Notes under the pieces: model-generated
Database searches by the model: none
What the model saw: only the letters and a program-made list of their open reading frames with translations
Told to the model about the DNA's origin: nothing
Position numbers and translations under genes: made by a program
Source: Microbacterium sp. SSM24
GTDB lineage: Bacteria; Actinomycetota; Actinomycetes; Actinomycetales; Microbacteriaceae
DNA: 64,000 nt
Reading direction: 5' to 3'
Assembly (NCBI RefSeq): GCF_025989145.1
Contig: NZ_JAPDNQ010000002.1
Location: 682,001 to 746,000 of the forward strand
Shown here: positions 34,600 through 44,424 of the stretch, in pieces
How positions within the stretch are numbered: the stretch's first letter is position 1
Layout of the letters: every line of letters begins with the position of its first letter

Positions 34600-35169
34600 T
34601 CATGCCAGATCGAGGCGCATGACCACGCGGGGAAACCCGTTCAGGACCGATTCGGTGTCGGCGGCTTTGCGGAACCCCGCCGCCCGGAAGAGCGCACGCG
34701 TGCCGACGTACGCCATGGTGAGGTCGACCTTCTCGCCCCTGTTGTCGACGGGGTAGCCCTCGATCGCGGGCGCTCCCCCGTCGCGGGCGAATTCGATCGC
34801 GCCGGCCAGCAGCGCGTGAGAGATGCCTTCGCCCCGATGGCCGGGGCGCACGCGGATGCACCACACCGACCACACGTCGAGGTCGTCGACGTGCGGGATC
34901 CTGCGGTTCGTCGCGAACGAGGTGTCCGCACGCGGATGCACGGCCGCCCACCCCACGACCTCGCCGTCGTCGTACGCGAGCACACCCGGCGGCCCCTGCT
35001 TCATGAGCGCTCGCACGCGGTCGCCGCGCGCCGTGCCGTGCAGAGCGAGATTCTCCTTGCCCGGCAGGCGGTAACTGAGGCACCAGCAGACGTTCGCGTC
35101 AGGGCGCTTCGGACCGACCATCGTCTTCACATCGGCGTACGTCGACGCCGGGACGACCTCGATCGCCAC
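34600..35169 (-). CDS. GNAT family N-acetyltransferase
   Basis: A 189-residue acetyltransferase. The acetyl-CoA motif A is visible as CIRVRPGHRGEGISHALL (about 115-132) with the R/Q-x-x-G-x-G/A loop. Earlier, NVCWCLSYRLPG (about 32-43) is typical of a subgroup annotated as GNAT proteins of unknown substrate. The GTG at 35169 lies one base after the DinB stop (TGA-C-GTG), so the two are coupled. The acceptor is unknown. Confidence 0.85.
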   Translation of the reverse strand: MAIEVVPASTYADVKTMVGPKRPDANVCWCLSYRLPGKENLALHGTARGDRVRALMKQGPPGVLAYDDGEVVGWAAVHPRADTSFATNRRIPHVDDLDVWSVWCIRVRPGHRGEGISHALLAGAIEFARDGGAPAIEGYPVDNRGEKVDLTMAYVGTRALFRAAGFRKAADTESVLNGFPRVVMRLDLA

Positions 35170-35170
35170 G

Positions 35171-35629
35171 TCAGCCCTCGTCGAGGGCGTACTGCCGCTG
35201 CCAGGACTCCGGACGCGGGATCCCGAGCCCGTACAGATACCGGATGAGCTGGCCGTGGTGCTGGGTCTCGTGCTCGAGCAGCGCGAACGCCTGGTCCACG
35301 GCGTAGTCGTCGGTGGGATCGAGATCGTCCAGGAACGCCTCGACGGCGGTGTGACTGCTGCGCACCGCCGCGCGAACGGCGTCGGCATCGCCGGTCGGCA
35401 CATGATCCAGTGACGACGCGAAGCCCTGCCACGATCCCGCGCGCGCCGCCTTCGTGTAGCTCTCGCGCGCCCCGACGACGCAGCGCAGCTGATTCTGGAT
35501 GGAGTCGGAGGGCAGCTCACGAAGGCGCGCGCCGAGGGACGACGCCGGGAGCTCGGCGACGAGGTCGGAGTACAGCTCGTTCGCGAGCGCGAGTCGCCGT
35601 CGCAGGGTGGACGTCAGAGGTGTCGTCAT
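35171..35629 (-). CDS. DinB family protein
   Basis: A 152-residue four-helix-bundle protein. HETQHHGQLIRYLYGLG near residues 118-134 supplies the C-terminal His ligands of the DinB-type metal site. DinB-like proteins include thiol S-transferases (mycothiol, bacillithiol) and uncharacterised members. Coupling to the acetyltransferase suggests a shared small-molecule modification, but this is inference. Confidence 0.8.
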   Translation of the reverse strand: MTTPLTSTLRRRLALANELYSDLVAELPASSLGARLRELPSDSIQNQLRCVVGARESYTKAARAGSWQGFASSLDHVPTGDADAVRAAVRSSHTAVEAFLDDLDPTDDYAVDQAFALLEHETQHHGQLIRYLYGLGIPRPESWQRQYALDEG

Positions 35630-35669
35630 GCAGACAGCCTGGCACCGGCATCCGACACGCGCATCCGCG

Positions 35670-36590
35670 CTACTCGCCGCGGAGCACCGCGAGCGCGTGG
35701 GCGAGATCGGCCGGGTACTCCGAAGTGAAGGTCACCCATTCACCCGAACCGGGATGCGCGAACGACAGCTCGTGCGCGTGCAGCCACTGACGGGTGAGCC
35801 CGAGACGGGCCGAGAGAGTGGGGTCGGCGCCGTAGAGGGGATCGCCCACGCACGGATGCCGGTGCGCGGCCATGTGCACGCGGATCTGGTGCGTGCGCCC
35901 GGTCTCGAGGTGGATCTCGAGAAGCGACGCGCGGGGAAAGGCCTCGAGCGTCTCGTAGTGGGTCACGGAGTCCTTGCCGTCCGGCGTGACGGCGAACTTC
36001 CACGAGTGAGAAGGGTGACGGCCGATCGGCGCGTCGATCGTTCCCGCCAGCGGATCGGGATGCCCCTGCACCACCGCGTGGTAGATCTTCTCGACCTCGC
36101 GCTCCTTGAACGCGCGCTTGAGCGCGGTGTAGGCCCGCTCGGTCTTGGCCACGACCATGAGCCCGCTGGTTCCCACGTCGAGCCGGTGCACCACGCCCTG
36201 TCGCTCGGCGGCGCCCGTCGTCGCGATGCGGTAGCCGCCGGCGGCGAGGGCGCCGAGCACGGTCGGCCCCTCCCAGCCCACGGACGGGTGGGCCGCCACG
36301 CCCGTCGGCTTGTCGACCACGACGATCTCGTCATCGTCGTAGACGATGCCGAGATCGGGAACGTCGACGGGGATGACCCGAGGCTCCTCTTTCGGCGCCC
36401 ATTGCACGTCGAGCCACGCGCCCCCGCGCATCTTGTCGGACTTCGCGAGCACCCGCCCGTCCAACGTCACCCCGCCCGCCTCGGCCACCTCGGCCGCGAA
36501 CGTGCGCGAGAAACCGAGCAGCTTCGCGAGAGCGGCGTCGACGCGCACACCGTCGAGTCCGTCCGGCACCGGAAGGCTCCGCGACTCCAC
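35670..36590 (-). CDS. rluD: RluD-like 23S rRNA/tRNA pseudouridine synthase
   Basis: A 306-residue RluA-family enzyme. An N-terminal S4 RNA-binding domain (about 14-75) is followed by the catalytic motif [12 protein letters not shown] with D138, and later [24 protein letters not shown] motifs. It isomerises uridines in rRNA. GTG at 36590 lies one base after the lspA stop (TGA-C-GTG); the lspA-rluD pair is conserved in actinobacteria. Confidence 0.93.
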   Translation of the reverse strand: MESRSLPVPDGLDGVRVDAALAKLLGFSRTFAAEVAEAGGVTLDGRVLAKSDKMRGGAWLDVQWAPKEEPRVIPVDVPDLGIVYDDDEIVVVDKPTGVAAHPSVGWEGPTVLGALAAGGYRIATTGAAERQGVVHRLDVGTSGLMVVAKTERAYTALKRAFKEREVEKIYHAVVQGHPDPLAGTIDAPIGRHPSHSWKFAVTPDGKDSVTHYETLEAFPRASLLEIHLETGRTHQIRVHMAAHRHPCVGDPLYGADPTLSARLGLTRQWLHAHELSFAHPGSGEWVTFTSEYPADLAHALAVLRGE

Positions 36591-36591
36591 G

Positions 36592-37209
36592 TCAGTCCTT
36601 CGCCGCACCGGATGCCGCAGCATCCGTGCCGTCGTCACCCGATGCCGCCGCCTCGTCCGATGCCGCAGGCTCGCCGGCTGCAGCATCCGCCTTTCGGGAC
36701 TCACGCGTGCCGTCGAGGCCGAGACCGACGAGCACCAGAAGGGCGACGCCGATCATCATCGACACGATGAAGATGTCTGCGACGTTGTAGATCGCCGGCA
36801 TCATCCACGGAGTGTTGATGAAGTCGATGACGTGCCCGACCGGGAACCCGGGTTCGCGGAGCACCCGGTCGGTGAGGTTGCCGAGCACACCGCCGAGCAG
36901 CAGACCGAGGGCGACCGCCCACAGCCGCGAACGCACACGGGTCGCCGCGAGCCACGCGATCACGACCGCCACGGCGGCCAGCGCGATCGTGAAGACCCAC
37001 GTCACCTCCTCGCCGAGCGAGAAGGCCGCACCGGGGTTGCGGACGAGATAGAAGATCAGGAAGTCGCCGATCACGGGAACCGGCTGCTCGTACGGCAGAT
37101 TCTCGAGCGCGAGGTACTTCGTGAACTGGTCGGCGGCCAGCACCAGCACCGCGAGGAGCGCGATGATGGTGCCGGCCGCCGCCTTGCGAAGGGGGGGTCG
37201 GTCCGTCAA
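36592..37209 (-). CDS. lspA: Prolipoprotein signal peptidase
   Basis: A 205-residue aspartyl protease of the inner membrane with four spans. The catalytic pair is D114 in GNLTDR and D145 in YNVADIF. It removes lipoprotein signal peptides, for example that of CtaC. It starts at TTG (37209), as no ATG or GTG fits; DivIVA ends ten bases upstream. The C-terminal 40 residues are an Ala/Asp-rich tail not found in enterobacterial LspA. Confidence 0.93.
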   Translation of the reverse strand: MTDRPPLRKAAAGTIIALLAVLVLAADQFTKYLALENLPYEQPVPVIGDFLIFYLVRNPGAAFSLGEEVTWVFTIALAAVAVVIAWLAATRVRSRLWAVALGLLLGGVLGNLTDRVLREPGFPVGHVIDFINTPWMMPAIYNVADIFIVSMMIGVALLVLVGLGLDGTRESRKADAAAGEPAASDEAAASGDDGTDAAASGAAKD

Positions 37210-37218
37210 AAGACCGGC

Positions 37219-37827
37219 CTAGAGGCCGATGGACGACACGGGCGTGGAGCCCGACGTCGTTGCCGTCGTCTCGAGGTCGCGCAGCTTGCCCTCGATGTAG
37301 CTGCGCAGCTGCGCGCGGTAGTCTCGCTCGAAGTTGCGGAGCTCGGCGATGCGACCCTCGAGCTGCGAGCGCTCGCGGTCGAGCTTCGCGACCTCTTCGC
37401 GACCGCGGGTCTCAGCCTCGTTGATGATCGAAGCAGCCTGGGCCTTGGCGTCGGCCACGAGCTGGTCGCGCTGCGCGACACCCTCGGCGACGTGCTCGTC
37501 GTGGAGGCGCTGAGCCAGCTCGATGATGCCGGCGCTCGCCGCGCCCGGAGCGCTGGCGTCGGCGACGACAGCCGGAGCAGGAGCGGCGGCGACGGGCTCA
37601 GGAGCAGCGGGCTCGGCGGCCGCGACGGGCTCTGCAGCCTGCGCGGGAGCGGCGCCCGACTCGTAGGCGGCCAGCTTGGCCTTCAGCTCGTCGTTCTCGG
37701 CGATGGCCTTGCGCCACTCCACGACGATCTCGTCGAGGAAGTCGTCGACCTCATCCGGGTCGAAGCCCTCCTTGAAGCGGACGTGCTGGAACTGCTTGGT
37801 GACGACGTCATCGGGGGTCAATGCCAT
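37219..37827 (-). CDS. divIVA: DivIVA/Wag31 cell-pole scaffold
   Basis: A 202-residue coiled-coil protein. MALTPDDVVTKQFQHVRFKE and GFDPDEVDDFLDEIV (to about residue 34) form the membrane-curvature-binding N-terminal domain. A first coiled coil is followed by an Ala/Pro-rich linker (about 55-100) and a long second coiled coil (about 105-190). In actinobacteria it organises polar growth and is essential. Start ATG behind AGAGGA; TATGCT -10 at 37904-37909. Confidence 0.95.
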   Translation of the reverse strand: MALTPDDVVTKQFQHVRFKEGFDPDEVDDFLDEIVVEWRKAIAENDELKAKLAAYESGAAPAQAAEPVAAAEPAAPEPVAAAPAPAVVADASAPGAASAGIIELAQRLHDEHVAEGVAQRDQLVADAKAQAASIINEAETRGREEVAKLDRERSQLEGRIAELRNFERDYRAQLRSYIEGKLRDLETTATTSGSTPVSSIGL

Positions 37828-37903
37828 GGTGATTCCTCTTTCGAGCGCTCAGGTCGCTGGCCGATGTCGGGGATGACCCGCCGGCGGCTGGTCGTATCAG
37901 CCC

Positions 37904-37909
37904 AGCATA
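37904..37909 (-). promoter_or_regulatory. -10 box of divIVA
   Basis: TATGCT on the minus strand, 76 bases ahead of the ATG in a 135-base spacer. It implies a separate promoter giving divIVA its own leader. Confidence 0.4.
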
Positions 37910-37962
37910 GCCGCGGGTCGCCGGGAGTGTTGAAGGACTTCGGTGCGTCCGGGCGTGGCGCG

Positions 37963-38262
37963 TCAGTTCGCGATGGCGCGCGTGACGCTGAGCAGGATGA
38001 AGCACAGCAGCATCGTCAGCGCGAACCCGAAGTCGATGGCGATCGCGCCGACGCGCAACGGCGGGATGAATCGCCGGAACAGCCGGATCGGCGGATCGGT
38101 GACGGTGTAGACGATCTCCGCGGCGACGAGCCCCGCCCCGCGCGGTCGCCATTCGCGGTTGAAGAACGGGATCCAGTCGATGATCAGCCGCGCGAGCAGC
38201 ACGAAGACATAGAGGAGGAGCGCCAGATTGAGGATCGAGGCGATGAGCTGAACGACGGGCAC
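37963..38262 (-). CDS. YggT family membrane protein
   Basis: A 99-residue protein with two spans (about 5-27 and 68-92) and the family motif RLFRRFIPPLR (about 58-68) between them. YggT proteins sit beside sepF and divIVA in actinobacteria and firmicutes and are linked to division or osmotic response; molecular role unclear. Nine bases separate it from sepF. Confidence 0.9.
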   Translation of the reverse strand: MPVVQLIASILNLALLLYVFVLLARLIIDWIPFFNREWRPRGAGLVAAEIVYTVTDPPIRLFRRFIPPLRVGAIAIDFGFALTMLLCFILLSVTRAIAN

Positions 38263-38271
38263 GGATCCAGA

Positions 38272-38733
38272 CTACGGCTGCGAGAAGGGGACCGACTCCG
38301 GGTCGGCCTGTGCGACGGCCCCGTCGCCCGACACGGCGACGTTCTCGGGCGAGAGCAGGAAGACCTTGCTCGTGACACGCTCGATGCGACCGTACAGGCC
38401 CAGCGAGAGACCGCTCGCGAAATCGATGAGACGGCGCGCGTCGGCATCGCTCATCTGCGAGAGGTTGATGATGACGGGGATGCCGTCACGGAAGTTCTCG
38501 GCGATGACCTGCGCGTCGCGGTACTGCTTGGGGTGCACGGTGACGATCTCGTTGATCGCCGCCGGGGCAGGCTGGCGCACCACGGCCGGGCGGTGGATCG
38601 GAGTCACCGGAGCCGCCTTCTCGACGACGCCGTCGCTCTTGCGAGCGCGCGGCTGCGGCGCGGGCTCGTCGTAGACCTCTTCCTCGTCGGCGAGGCCCAG
38701 GTACACCATGGTCTTCTTGAGCGGGTTCGACAT
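38272..38733 (-). CDS. sepF: Cell division protein SepF
   Basis: A 153-residue FtsZ anchor. [19 protein letters not shown] forms the membrane-binding helix. After a Pro/Arg linker, the globular domain (about 72-145) contains [18 protein letters not shown] and [13 protein letters not shown], the dimer and FtsZ-binding surface. In actinobacteria lacking FtsA it is the main FtsZ tether. The ATG at 38733 was chosen for its GGAGG site; another ATG lies seven codons upstream. Confidence 0.93.
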   Translation of the reverse strand: MSNPLKKTMVYLGLADEEEVYDEPAPQPRARKSDGVVEKAAPVTPIHRPAVVRQPAPAAINEIVTVHPKQYRDAQVIAENFRDGIPVIINLSQMSDADARRLIDFASGLSLGLYGRIERVTSKVFLLSPENVAVSGDGAVAQADPESVPFSQP

Positions 38734-38765
38734 CGCATCCTCCGTAGTGCTCATCTGTTCCGAGG

Positions 38766-39473
38766 TTAACCGCGCTCGGGTCGCGGGCCCGTGATTGCCG
38801 AGCCGATTCGTAGGTGTGTCGCGCCGGCGGCGATCGCCTCGGCGAAGTCCGCGGTCATGCCCGCGGAGATCCACGACGCCTCGGGGATCACCCGTCGCAC
38901 GGTCGCGGACAGTTCTGGGAGACGCTCGAACGCGCGGGCGGGCGGCACATCGAGCGCTGCGACCGCCATGATCCCGCGAACGCGCAGCGTGGGCAGCCCG
39001 GCCACGTGCGCGGCGAGAGACTCCAGGTCGTCGCCGGTGGTGCCGCCTCGGCCGGGGTCGTCGGTGAGATTGACCTGCAGGAGCACGTCGAGGATCGGCG
39101 AGTCGGGAGACCCGGCCGCCTCGAGCGCGTCGGCGAGCCGCGCGCGATCGACCGAATGGACGACGGATGCCGCAGAACGGATCGCGCGGGCCTTGTTGGT
39201 CTGCGCCTGTCCGATGAAGTGCCAGCGAAGGCCCTCGCGCGGACCGACGGCGTCGACCTTCGCCGAGAACTCCTGCTGCCGGTTCTCCCCCACGTCGCGC
39301 ACGCCGAGGGCGTACAGCCCCTCGACGAGCGCGGCGGGGTGGAACTTGGTGACGACGATCCTCGTTACGTCCGAGGGATCGCGCCCGGCCGCCGCCGTCG
39401 CCTCCGCGATGCGAGCGTCGACGGAGGCGAGCCGGGCAGCAAGTGCTTCGGCGGGCTCTGAGGACGGTGGCAC
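38766..39473 (-). CDS. YggS/PROSC pyridoxal phosphate homeostasis protein
   Basis: A 235-residue fold-type III PLP-binding protein. VVTKFHPA carries the PLP Lys (about 43). [32 protein letters not shown] and [12 protein letters not shown] match YggS/YlmE. It buffers PLP and influences amino acid balance. GTG start behind AGGAG. Located between ftsZ and sepF as in other actinobacteria. Confidence 0.93.
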   Translation of the reverse strand: MPPSSEPAEALAARLASVDARIAEATAAAGRDPSDVTRIVVTKFHPAALVEGLYALGVRDVGENRQQEFSAKVDAVGPREGLRWHFIGQAQTNKARAIRSAASVVHSVDRARLADALEAAGSPDSPILDVLLQVNLTDDPGRGGTTGDDLESLAAHVAGLPTLRVRGIMAVAALDVPPARAFERLPELSATVRRVIPEASWISAGMTADFAEAIAAGATHLRIGSAITGPRPERG

Positions 39474-39505
39474 GGCGTATCGCTCCTGAGCCCGGCGAGG
39501 GCTTT

Positions 39506-40654
39506 CTACTTGAGGAAGTCGGGGATGTCGAGGTCGTCGTCCCCGAAGGCCGAGTCGAACGACGTCTCGGGCAGCGACGCTCCGACCGGGACGGGCTCGG
39601 CCTGGTGGTCGTCCGCATCCTTGGCGGCCTCGTCGGCGGACTGCGCGGGCACCGCCGGCGCCGTGACGACGCGAGAGGCCGTGATCGGCTCGATACGCTG
39701 CTGCGGCTCACCGCCGTCGAATCCGGCCGCGATCACCGTCACGCGCACCTCGTCGCCGAGCGTGTCGTCGATGACGGTTCCGAAGATGATGTTGGCCTCG
39801 GGGTGCGCAGCCTCTTTCACGAGCTGTGCCGCGTCGTTGATCTCGAAGATGCCGAGGTTCGAGCCGCCCTGGATCGACAGCAGCACGCCGTGCGCACCCT
39901 CGATCGACGCCTCGAGCAGAGGCGACTCGACGGCGAGCTCGGCCGCCTTGATGGCTCGATCGGCGCCGCGCGCGGAGCCGATGCCCATGAGCGCGGATCC
40001 TGCGCCCTGCATCACCGACTTGACGTCGGCGAAGTCGAGGTTGATCAGGCCCGGCGTCGTGATGAGGTCGGTGATTCCCTGCACACCGGCGAGGAGCACC
40101 TGGTCTGCCGTGGCGAACGCCTCGATCATCGAGATGCCGCGGTCGCTGATCTCGAGGAGTCGGTCGTTCGGCACGACGATGAGGGTGTCGACTTCTTCCT
40201 TCAGCTTCGCGACGCCCGTCTCGGCCTGCTGCTGACGACGGCGACCCTCGAACGAGAACGGCTTGGTCACGACACCGATCGTGAGGGCGCCGATGGACTT
40301 GGCGATCTTCGCGACGACAGGCGCGCCGCCCGTGCCCGTGCCGCCCCCCTCTCCGGCGGTGACGAAGACCATGTCGGCGCCCCGCAGGGCTTCCTCGATC
40401 TCTTCGGCATGGTCCTCGGCGGCGCGGCGACCCACCTCGGGGTCGGCCCCGGCGCCGAGCCCGCGCGTGAGCTCGCGGCCCACGTCGAGCTTCACGTCGG
40501 CGTCGCTCATGAGGAGCGCCTGCGCGTCGGTGTTCACCGCGATGAACTCGACGCCGCGCAGTCCGAGCTCGATCATCCGGTTGACGGCGTTCACGCCGCC
40601 TCCGCCGACTCCGACCACCTTGATGACGGCGAGGTAGTTCTGGTTCTGGCTCAT
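39506..40654 (-). CDS. ftsZ: Cell division GTPase FtsZ
   Basis: A 382-residue tubulin homologue. [11 protein letters not shown] (17-27) and GGGTGTG (103-109) are the GTP-binding and tubulin-signature loops; NLDFADVK is the catalytic T7-like segment. The conserved C-terminal tail [11 protein letters not shown] binds SepF/FtsW. An ACGGAGG ribosome site precedes the ATG. Preceded by an AT-rich promoter island with two palindromes. Confidence 0.97.
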   Translation of the reverse strand: MSQNQNYLAVIKVVGVGGGGVNAVNRMIELGLRGVEFIAVNTDAQALLMSDADVKLDVGRELTRGLGAGADPEVGRRAAEDHAEEIEEALRGADMVFVTAGEGGGTGTGGAPVVAKIAKSIGALTIGVVTKPFSFEGRRRQQQAETGVAKLKEEVDTLIVVPNDRLLEISDRGISMIEAFATADQVLLAGVQGITDLITTPGLINLDFADVKSVMQGAGSALMGIGSARGADRAIKAAELAVESPLLEASIEGAHGVLLSIQGGSNLGIFEINDAAQLVKEAAHPEANIIFGTVIDDTLGDEVRVTVIAAGFDGGEPQQRIEPITASRVVTAPAVPAQSADEAAKDADDHQAEPVPVGASLPETSFDSAFGDDDLDIPDFLK

Positions 40655-40692
40655 GCCGGCCTCCGTAGCCCTGGACCCTGTCTAAACCTTCA

Positions 40693-40707
40693 ACCTCTAG
40701 TAGAGGT
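40693..40707. promoter_or_regulatory. Palindrome 1 in the ftsZ upstream region
   Basis: ACCTCTA-G-TAGAGGT is a perfect 7+1+7 dyad, 39 bases before the ftsZ ATG, within an AT-rich 60-base stretch. Possible operator or leader hairpin. Confidence 0.5.
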
Positions 40708-40712
40708 ATAAA

Positions 40713-40733
40713 GAATTGCCGAGTATGCAATTC
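40713..40733. promoter_or_regulatory. Palindrome 2 and likely ftsZ promoter
   Basis: GAATTGC-N7-GCAATTC is a perfect inverted repeat six bases from palindrome 1. On the minus strand the region reads TTGCAT, then 14 bases, then TATACC, a weak promoter-like arrangement. The surrounding 40681-40750 is far richer in A and T than the rest of the window. Confidence 0.5.
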
Positions 40734-40823
40734 CTGCATTGAAAGTAAGCGGATGCCGCGGCGCGGCGCGGAGCCGTGCGGGCGTGTCGCGACATCCCGT
40801 CGCAGATCCGTCCTCCGAGGGCG

Positions 40824-41813
40824 TCAGCGGACGACGACGGCGTTGGGAGAGGACACGTCGTACTGCCGCACCGATGCGGGAGGACGCGCCGTCATGATCT
40901 TCGCCAGCACCGCGGCCTTGTCGGCGGACCTCTCCGCGCTGCCCCACACGACGGCGGTGCGGGTGGCCCCGAGCGTGAGCGTGACATCGTCCGGCGTACT
41001 CGCGGCGACGCGGGTGACCTGTGCGCGGATGTCGTCGGGCAGCGAATGCATGACCTGGCCGGCAGCGAGGAAGGCATCCGATCCCACGCCGCCGTCGATC
41101 TCGAGCACGGGAAGCCCCGCAGGCGCCTCGGCCGCCGTGGAGAGCGCCACCCCGGCCGCATCGACGACGGTCGCTCCGGCCCGCGTCTCGATGACCCCGA
41201 TCGGGGTGCGCTCCACGATCCGCACGACCAGCTCGTGCGGCGGCCGCGCTTCGAGCGTGTACGACTCGACGAGCGGGAACGCGATGAGCGCCGCCTTCAC
41301 GGCGCTCTCGTCGACCAGCGGGATCGGCGTCCCGAGCTGAGCGTCCAGTGCCGCCACCACCTGTGCGTCGTCGAGCTGCTCGGCGCCGACCACCGTGATC
41401 GTCTCGACGGCGAAGAGCGGGCTGTACGCCGCGCCGAGCGTACCGAGTGCCAGCACGACGACCGCGGCGACCGACCCGATCCACACGGCCCGCCGACGGC
41501 GCTGGCGGGTGGTGAAGCGGCGGACCTCGGCGCGGAGGGCCTTCCGGCGTGCACGCGCCGCACGCCAGACTTCGCTCCAGCCGATCGACTCGGCGTCCGG
41601 CGCGGGACGGGGCGCAGCATCCGGACGCGTCGCTACCGGCGACGCCTCGGCGCCCGACGGCGACGAGGGGCCGGTGAGCGGGATCACCGGCGCCGTGCCG
41701 AGATCCTCGTCGAGGACGTCGGCGGCCGAGCTCACCGGCTCGGCCGAGTGCACCGGGGCACTGGGCTTCGCCTCGCCACGCACGGGCGGCGGCAGCGGCG
41801 AGGGCCGGCGCAT
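40824..41813 (-). CDS. ftsQ: Division protein FtsQ/DivIB
   Basis: A 329-residue single-pass protein. A long Pro/Ala-rich cytoplasmic N-terminus (1-105) leads to a span at about 109-130, then a POTRA domain (about 134-205; FAVETITVVGAEQLDDAQVV) and a beta domain. It links FtsI/FtsW to the divisome. The extended N-terminus is typical of actinobacteria. ATG lies six bases after the murC TAG with a GGAGTAGGAG ribosome site. Confidence 0.92.
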   Translation of the reverse strand: MRRPSPLPPPVRGEAKPSAPVHSAEPVSSAADVLDEDLGTAPVIPLTGPSSPSGAEASPVATRPDAAPRPAPDAESIGWSEVWRAARARRKALRAEVRRFTTRQRRRRAVWIGSVAAVVVLALGTLGAAYSPLFAVETITVVGAEQLDDAQVVAALDAQLGTPIPLVDESAVKAALIAFPLVESYTLEARPPHELVVRIVERTPIGVIETRAGATVVDAAGVALSTAAEAPAGLPVLEIDGGVGSDAFLAAGQVMHSLPDDIRAQVTRVAASTPDDVTLTLGATRTAVVWGSAERSADKAAVLAKIMTARPPASVRQYDVSSPNAVVVR

Positions 41814-41819
41814 CCGCTC

Positions 41820-43235
41820 CTACTCCCCCTCGTCCGCGGGCCCGATGGCGTCGAGCGCTTCGAGGACCTGCGGAATGATGAGGTTCACGTTCCCGCAGCC
41901 CAGCGTGATGACGAAGTCGCCGTCGCGCGCGACGGACGCGGTGTACTCCGCGGCCTCCTGCCACTCCGGCACGTAGTGCACGTGCGCGGGGTCGGCGAAC
42001 GCGTCGCTCACGAGTTCTCCCGTCACTCCGGGCACCGGGTCCTCGCGGGCGCCGTAGACGTCGAGCATGACCGTGTGGTCGGCGTGGTCCTCGAGCACCT
42101 GGGCGAACTCGCGATACATCTCCTGGGTGCGCGAGTACGTGTGCGGCTGCTGGATCGCGATGATGCGTCCGTCGCCGACGACCGTCCGGGCCGCGATGAG
42201 CGCCGCCTCGACCTCGGTCGGGTGATGCGCGTAGTCGTCGTACACGCTGACGCCCCGGCGGGACCCGTGGAGCTCGAACCGCCGGACCGTGCCGGCGAAC
42301 TCCTCGACCGCGCGCACCGCGGGCTCGAGAGCGAACCCGAGCGTGAGCAGCACCGCGACGGCTCCCGCGGCGTTGACGGCGTTGTGAGCGCCGGGCACCG
42401 GCAGCCGTCCGGACGCCGTCTCGCCTTCGTGGTCGAGCGTGAACGCGACGGGACCGTCGGTGCGGATGTCGCGCACGCGCACCGTCGCATCGGCGGACTC
42501 GCCGAACGTGACGACCCGCGAGTGGGTGAGCCGTGCGGTCACGAGGCGTGCACCGGCGTCGTCGGAGGAGATCACGACGGCCTCGCGAGCGCCGTCTCCG
42601 AAACGGGCGAACGCCTCATAGAAAGCTTCGCTCGAGCCCCAGTGGTCGAGGTGGTCCGGATCCACGTTCGTGATGAGCGCGACCGAGGTGTCGTAGAGCA
42701 GGAACGTGCCGTCGGACTCGTCGGCTTCGATGACGAAGAGGTCGTCCGAGCCGGTGCCGCTCGAGACGCCGAGCTGCGCGATCACCCCGCCGTTGACGAA
42801 CGTGGGATCCGCATTGAGCGCGCGCAGAGCGGTGACGATCATGCCCGTCGACGTCGTCTTGCCGTGCGCGCCGGCCACCGACACGAGGCGGCGCCCGCCG
42901 ATGAGCCAGTGGAGCGCCTGCGAGCGGTGGATGACGTGGAGACCGCGCTCCCTCGCGAGCAGGAACTCCGGGTTCTCCGGCCAGATCGCACCCGTGTGGA
43001 CGACCGTGTCGACGTCGTCGCCCAGATTCGCGGCGTCATGCCCGACGTGAACGGTGGCGCCGAGCTCGGCGAGCTCGCGCAGCGCTCGACTGTCAGCGCG
43101 GTCCGAGCCCGATACGCGGATGCCGCGCGCGAGGAACATGCGAGCGAGTCCGGACATGCCCGATCCGCCGATGCCGATGAAGTGCGCGGCCTCGATGTTC
43201 TCGGGGATGGGAAGGGAGAGGTCGGGTCTGATCAT
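41820..43235 (-). CDS. murC: UDP-N-acetylmuramate--L-alanine ligase
   Basis: A 471-residue Mur ligase. [15 protein letters not shown] (19-33) is the UDP-binding loop, [13 protein letters not shown] (about 115-127) the ATP P-loop, [17 protein letters not shown] [10 protein letters not shown] and [14 protein letters not shown] complete the set. It adds the first L-Ala to UDP-MurNAc. The ATG lies nine bases behind TAGGAT, so the gene may have its own promoter inside the cluster. Confidence 0.96.
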   Translation of the reverse strand: MIRPDLSLPIPENIEAAHFIGIGGSGMSGLARMFLARGIRVSGSDRADSRALRELAELGATVHVGHDAANLGDDVDTVVHTGAIWPENPEFLLARERGLHVIHRSQALHWLIGGRRLVSVAGAHGKTTSTGMIVTALRALNADPTFVNGGVIAQLGVSSGTGSDDLFVIEADESDGTFLLYDTSVALITNVDPDHLDHWGSSEAFYEAFARFGDGAREAVVISSDDAGARLVTARLTHSRVVTFGESADATVRVRDIRTDGPVAFTLDHEGETASGRLPVPGAHNAVNAAGAVAVLLTLGFALEPAVRAVEEFAGTVRRFELHGSRRGVSVYDDYAHHPTEVEAALIAARTVVGDGRIIAIQQPHTYSRTQEMYREFAQVLEDHADHTVMLDVYGAREDPVPGVTGELVSDAFADPAHVHYVPEWQEAAEYTASVARDGDFVITLGCGNVNLIIPQVLEALDAIGPADEGE

Positions 43236-43244
43236 GACCCGTCA

Positions 43245-43250
43245 ATCCTA
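43245..43250 (-). promoter_or_regulatory. -10 box ahead of murC
   Basis: TAGGAT on the minus strand, nine bases before the ATG in the 66-base murG-murC gap. It suggests an internal dcw promoter. Confidence 0.4.
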
Positions 43251-43301
43251 AGTTGGCTCGCGCCCCGCACGGCCCCGGCGCGCTGGGTACGCGGGCCGGC
43301 G

Positions 43302-44396
43302 TCAGCGCCCCGGGAGGTCCAGCGCCTGGTCGATGAGGGCGACCACGTTCTCGGTGCCGGTGCGGGTGCCGACGGATGCCGCCGCCTCCACCATCTGCGC
43401 GCGCCGCCCCTCGTCGGCCAGCAGCGGCACGATCTCGGCGCGGACCCGGTCGCCGGTCAGCTCGGCATCGGGGATGAGGATCGCCGCGCCGGCACGGATC
43501 GCCGACGACGCGTTGAGCGCCTGCTCCCCGTTGCCCACGGCATACGGCACATAGACCGCCGGGATGCCGAGCGCACTGATCTCGCTGACGGTCGCCGCCC
43601 CGGCCCGCGAGACGATCAGATCGGCCAGGGCGAACGCGAGATCCATTCGATCGACATAGCGGCGGACCGCGTATCCGGGCGCTTCGGGGTCCGAGAGGTC
43701 GGACCGCTCCCCCGTCACATGGAGCAGCTGCCATCCCGCCGCGACGACGTCACGCCACGCCTCGCCGTGGCCCTCGCCGAACGCCTCGTTCAGACGCTGC
43801 GCGCCGAGCGAGCCGCCGAACACGAGGAGCACCGGACGCGCGGCGTCGAGTCCGAAGTGCGCGGCGGCGACAGGGCGCAGCGTGCCACGGTCCAGGTCGA
43901 CGATCTCGCGTCGCAGCGGCATCCCGACGACGAAGGAGCGCTTGAGCGGGGTGCCCTCGAAGGCGACGCCGACCTTGGCCGCCGTGCGCGCGCCGAGGAC
44001 GTTCGCCATGCCGGGGCGCGCGTTGGCCTCGTGCACCACGAACGGCACCCGCGCGCGCCGCGCGGCGACATAGGCGGGCGCGGAGGCATAGCCGCCGAAC
44101 CCGATGACCACGTCCACCCCGCGCGTCCTCACGTGCTCGCGCACCTGTGCCACCGCCCGCGGGAACCGCATCGGGAAGGATGCCGCAGCGCGATCGGGAC
44201 GGCGAGGGAACGGCACTTTGTCGACGAACAGCAGCTCGTACCCGCGTTCCGGCACGAGCCGGGCCTCGAGACCCTCGCGCGTTCCGAGGACGAGGATCTC
44301 GGCATCCGGCTCGCGCTCGCGCAGCGCATCGGCCACGGCGAGCAGCGGGTTGACGTGCCCGGCGGTGCCACCGCCGGCGAGAAGGTACGTCGTCAC
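43302..44396 (-). CDS. murG: UDP-GlcNAc:lipid I N-acetylglucosaminyltransferase
   Basis: A 364-residue GT28 enzyme. LAGGGTAGHVNPLLAVADAL (6-25) is the N-terminal glycine motif. GFGGYASAPAYVAA, HEANARPGMAN and SRAGAATVSEISALGIPAVY are lipid I and UDP-GlcNAc motifs. It makes lipid II on the inner face of the membrane. Starts at GTG, six bases after TAGGCT (leaderless), so the cluster is broken here by a promoter and an upstream hairpin. Confidence 0.96.
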   Translation of the reverse strand: MTTYLLAGGGTAGHVNPLLAVADALREREPDAEILVLGTREGLEARLVPERGYELLFVDKVPFPRRPDRAAASFPMRFPRAVAQVREHVRTRGVDVVIGFGGYASAPAYVAARRARVPFVVHEANARPGMANVLGARTAAKVGVAFEGTPLKRSFVVGMPLRREIVDLDRGTLRPVAAAHFGLDAARPVLLVFGGSLGAQRLNEAFGEGHGEAWRDVVAAGWQLLHVTGERSDLSDPEAPGYAVRRYVDRMDLAFALADLIVSRAGAATVSEISALGIPAVYVPYAVGNGEQALNASSAIRAGAAILIPDAELTGDRVRAEIVPLLADEGRRAQMVEAAASVGTRTGTENVVALIDQALDLPGR

Positions 44397-44402
44397 CCAC
44401 CG

Positions 44403-44408
44403 AGCCTA
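44403..44408 (-). promoter_or_regulatory. -10 box of leaderless murG
   Basis: TAGGCT on the minus strand, then CGGTGG and the GTG. Confidence 0.5.
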
Positions 44409-44424
44409 TCCGGCGCGCCGCTGG

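Noticed and set aside
31485..34622. A 1,045-codon open frame antisense to dnaE
   Set aside because: Same composition artefact; dnaE has all its motifs in the other strand.
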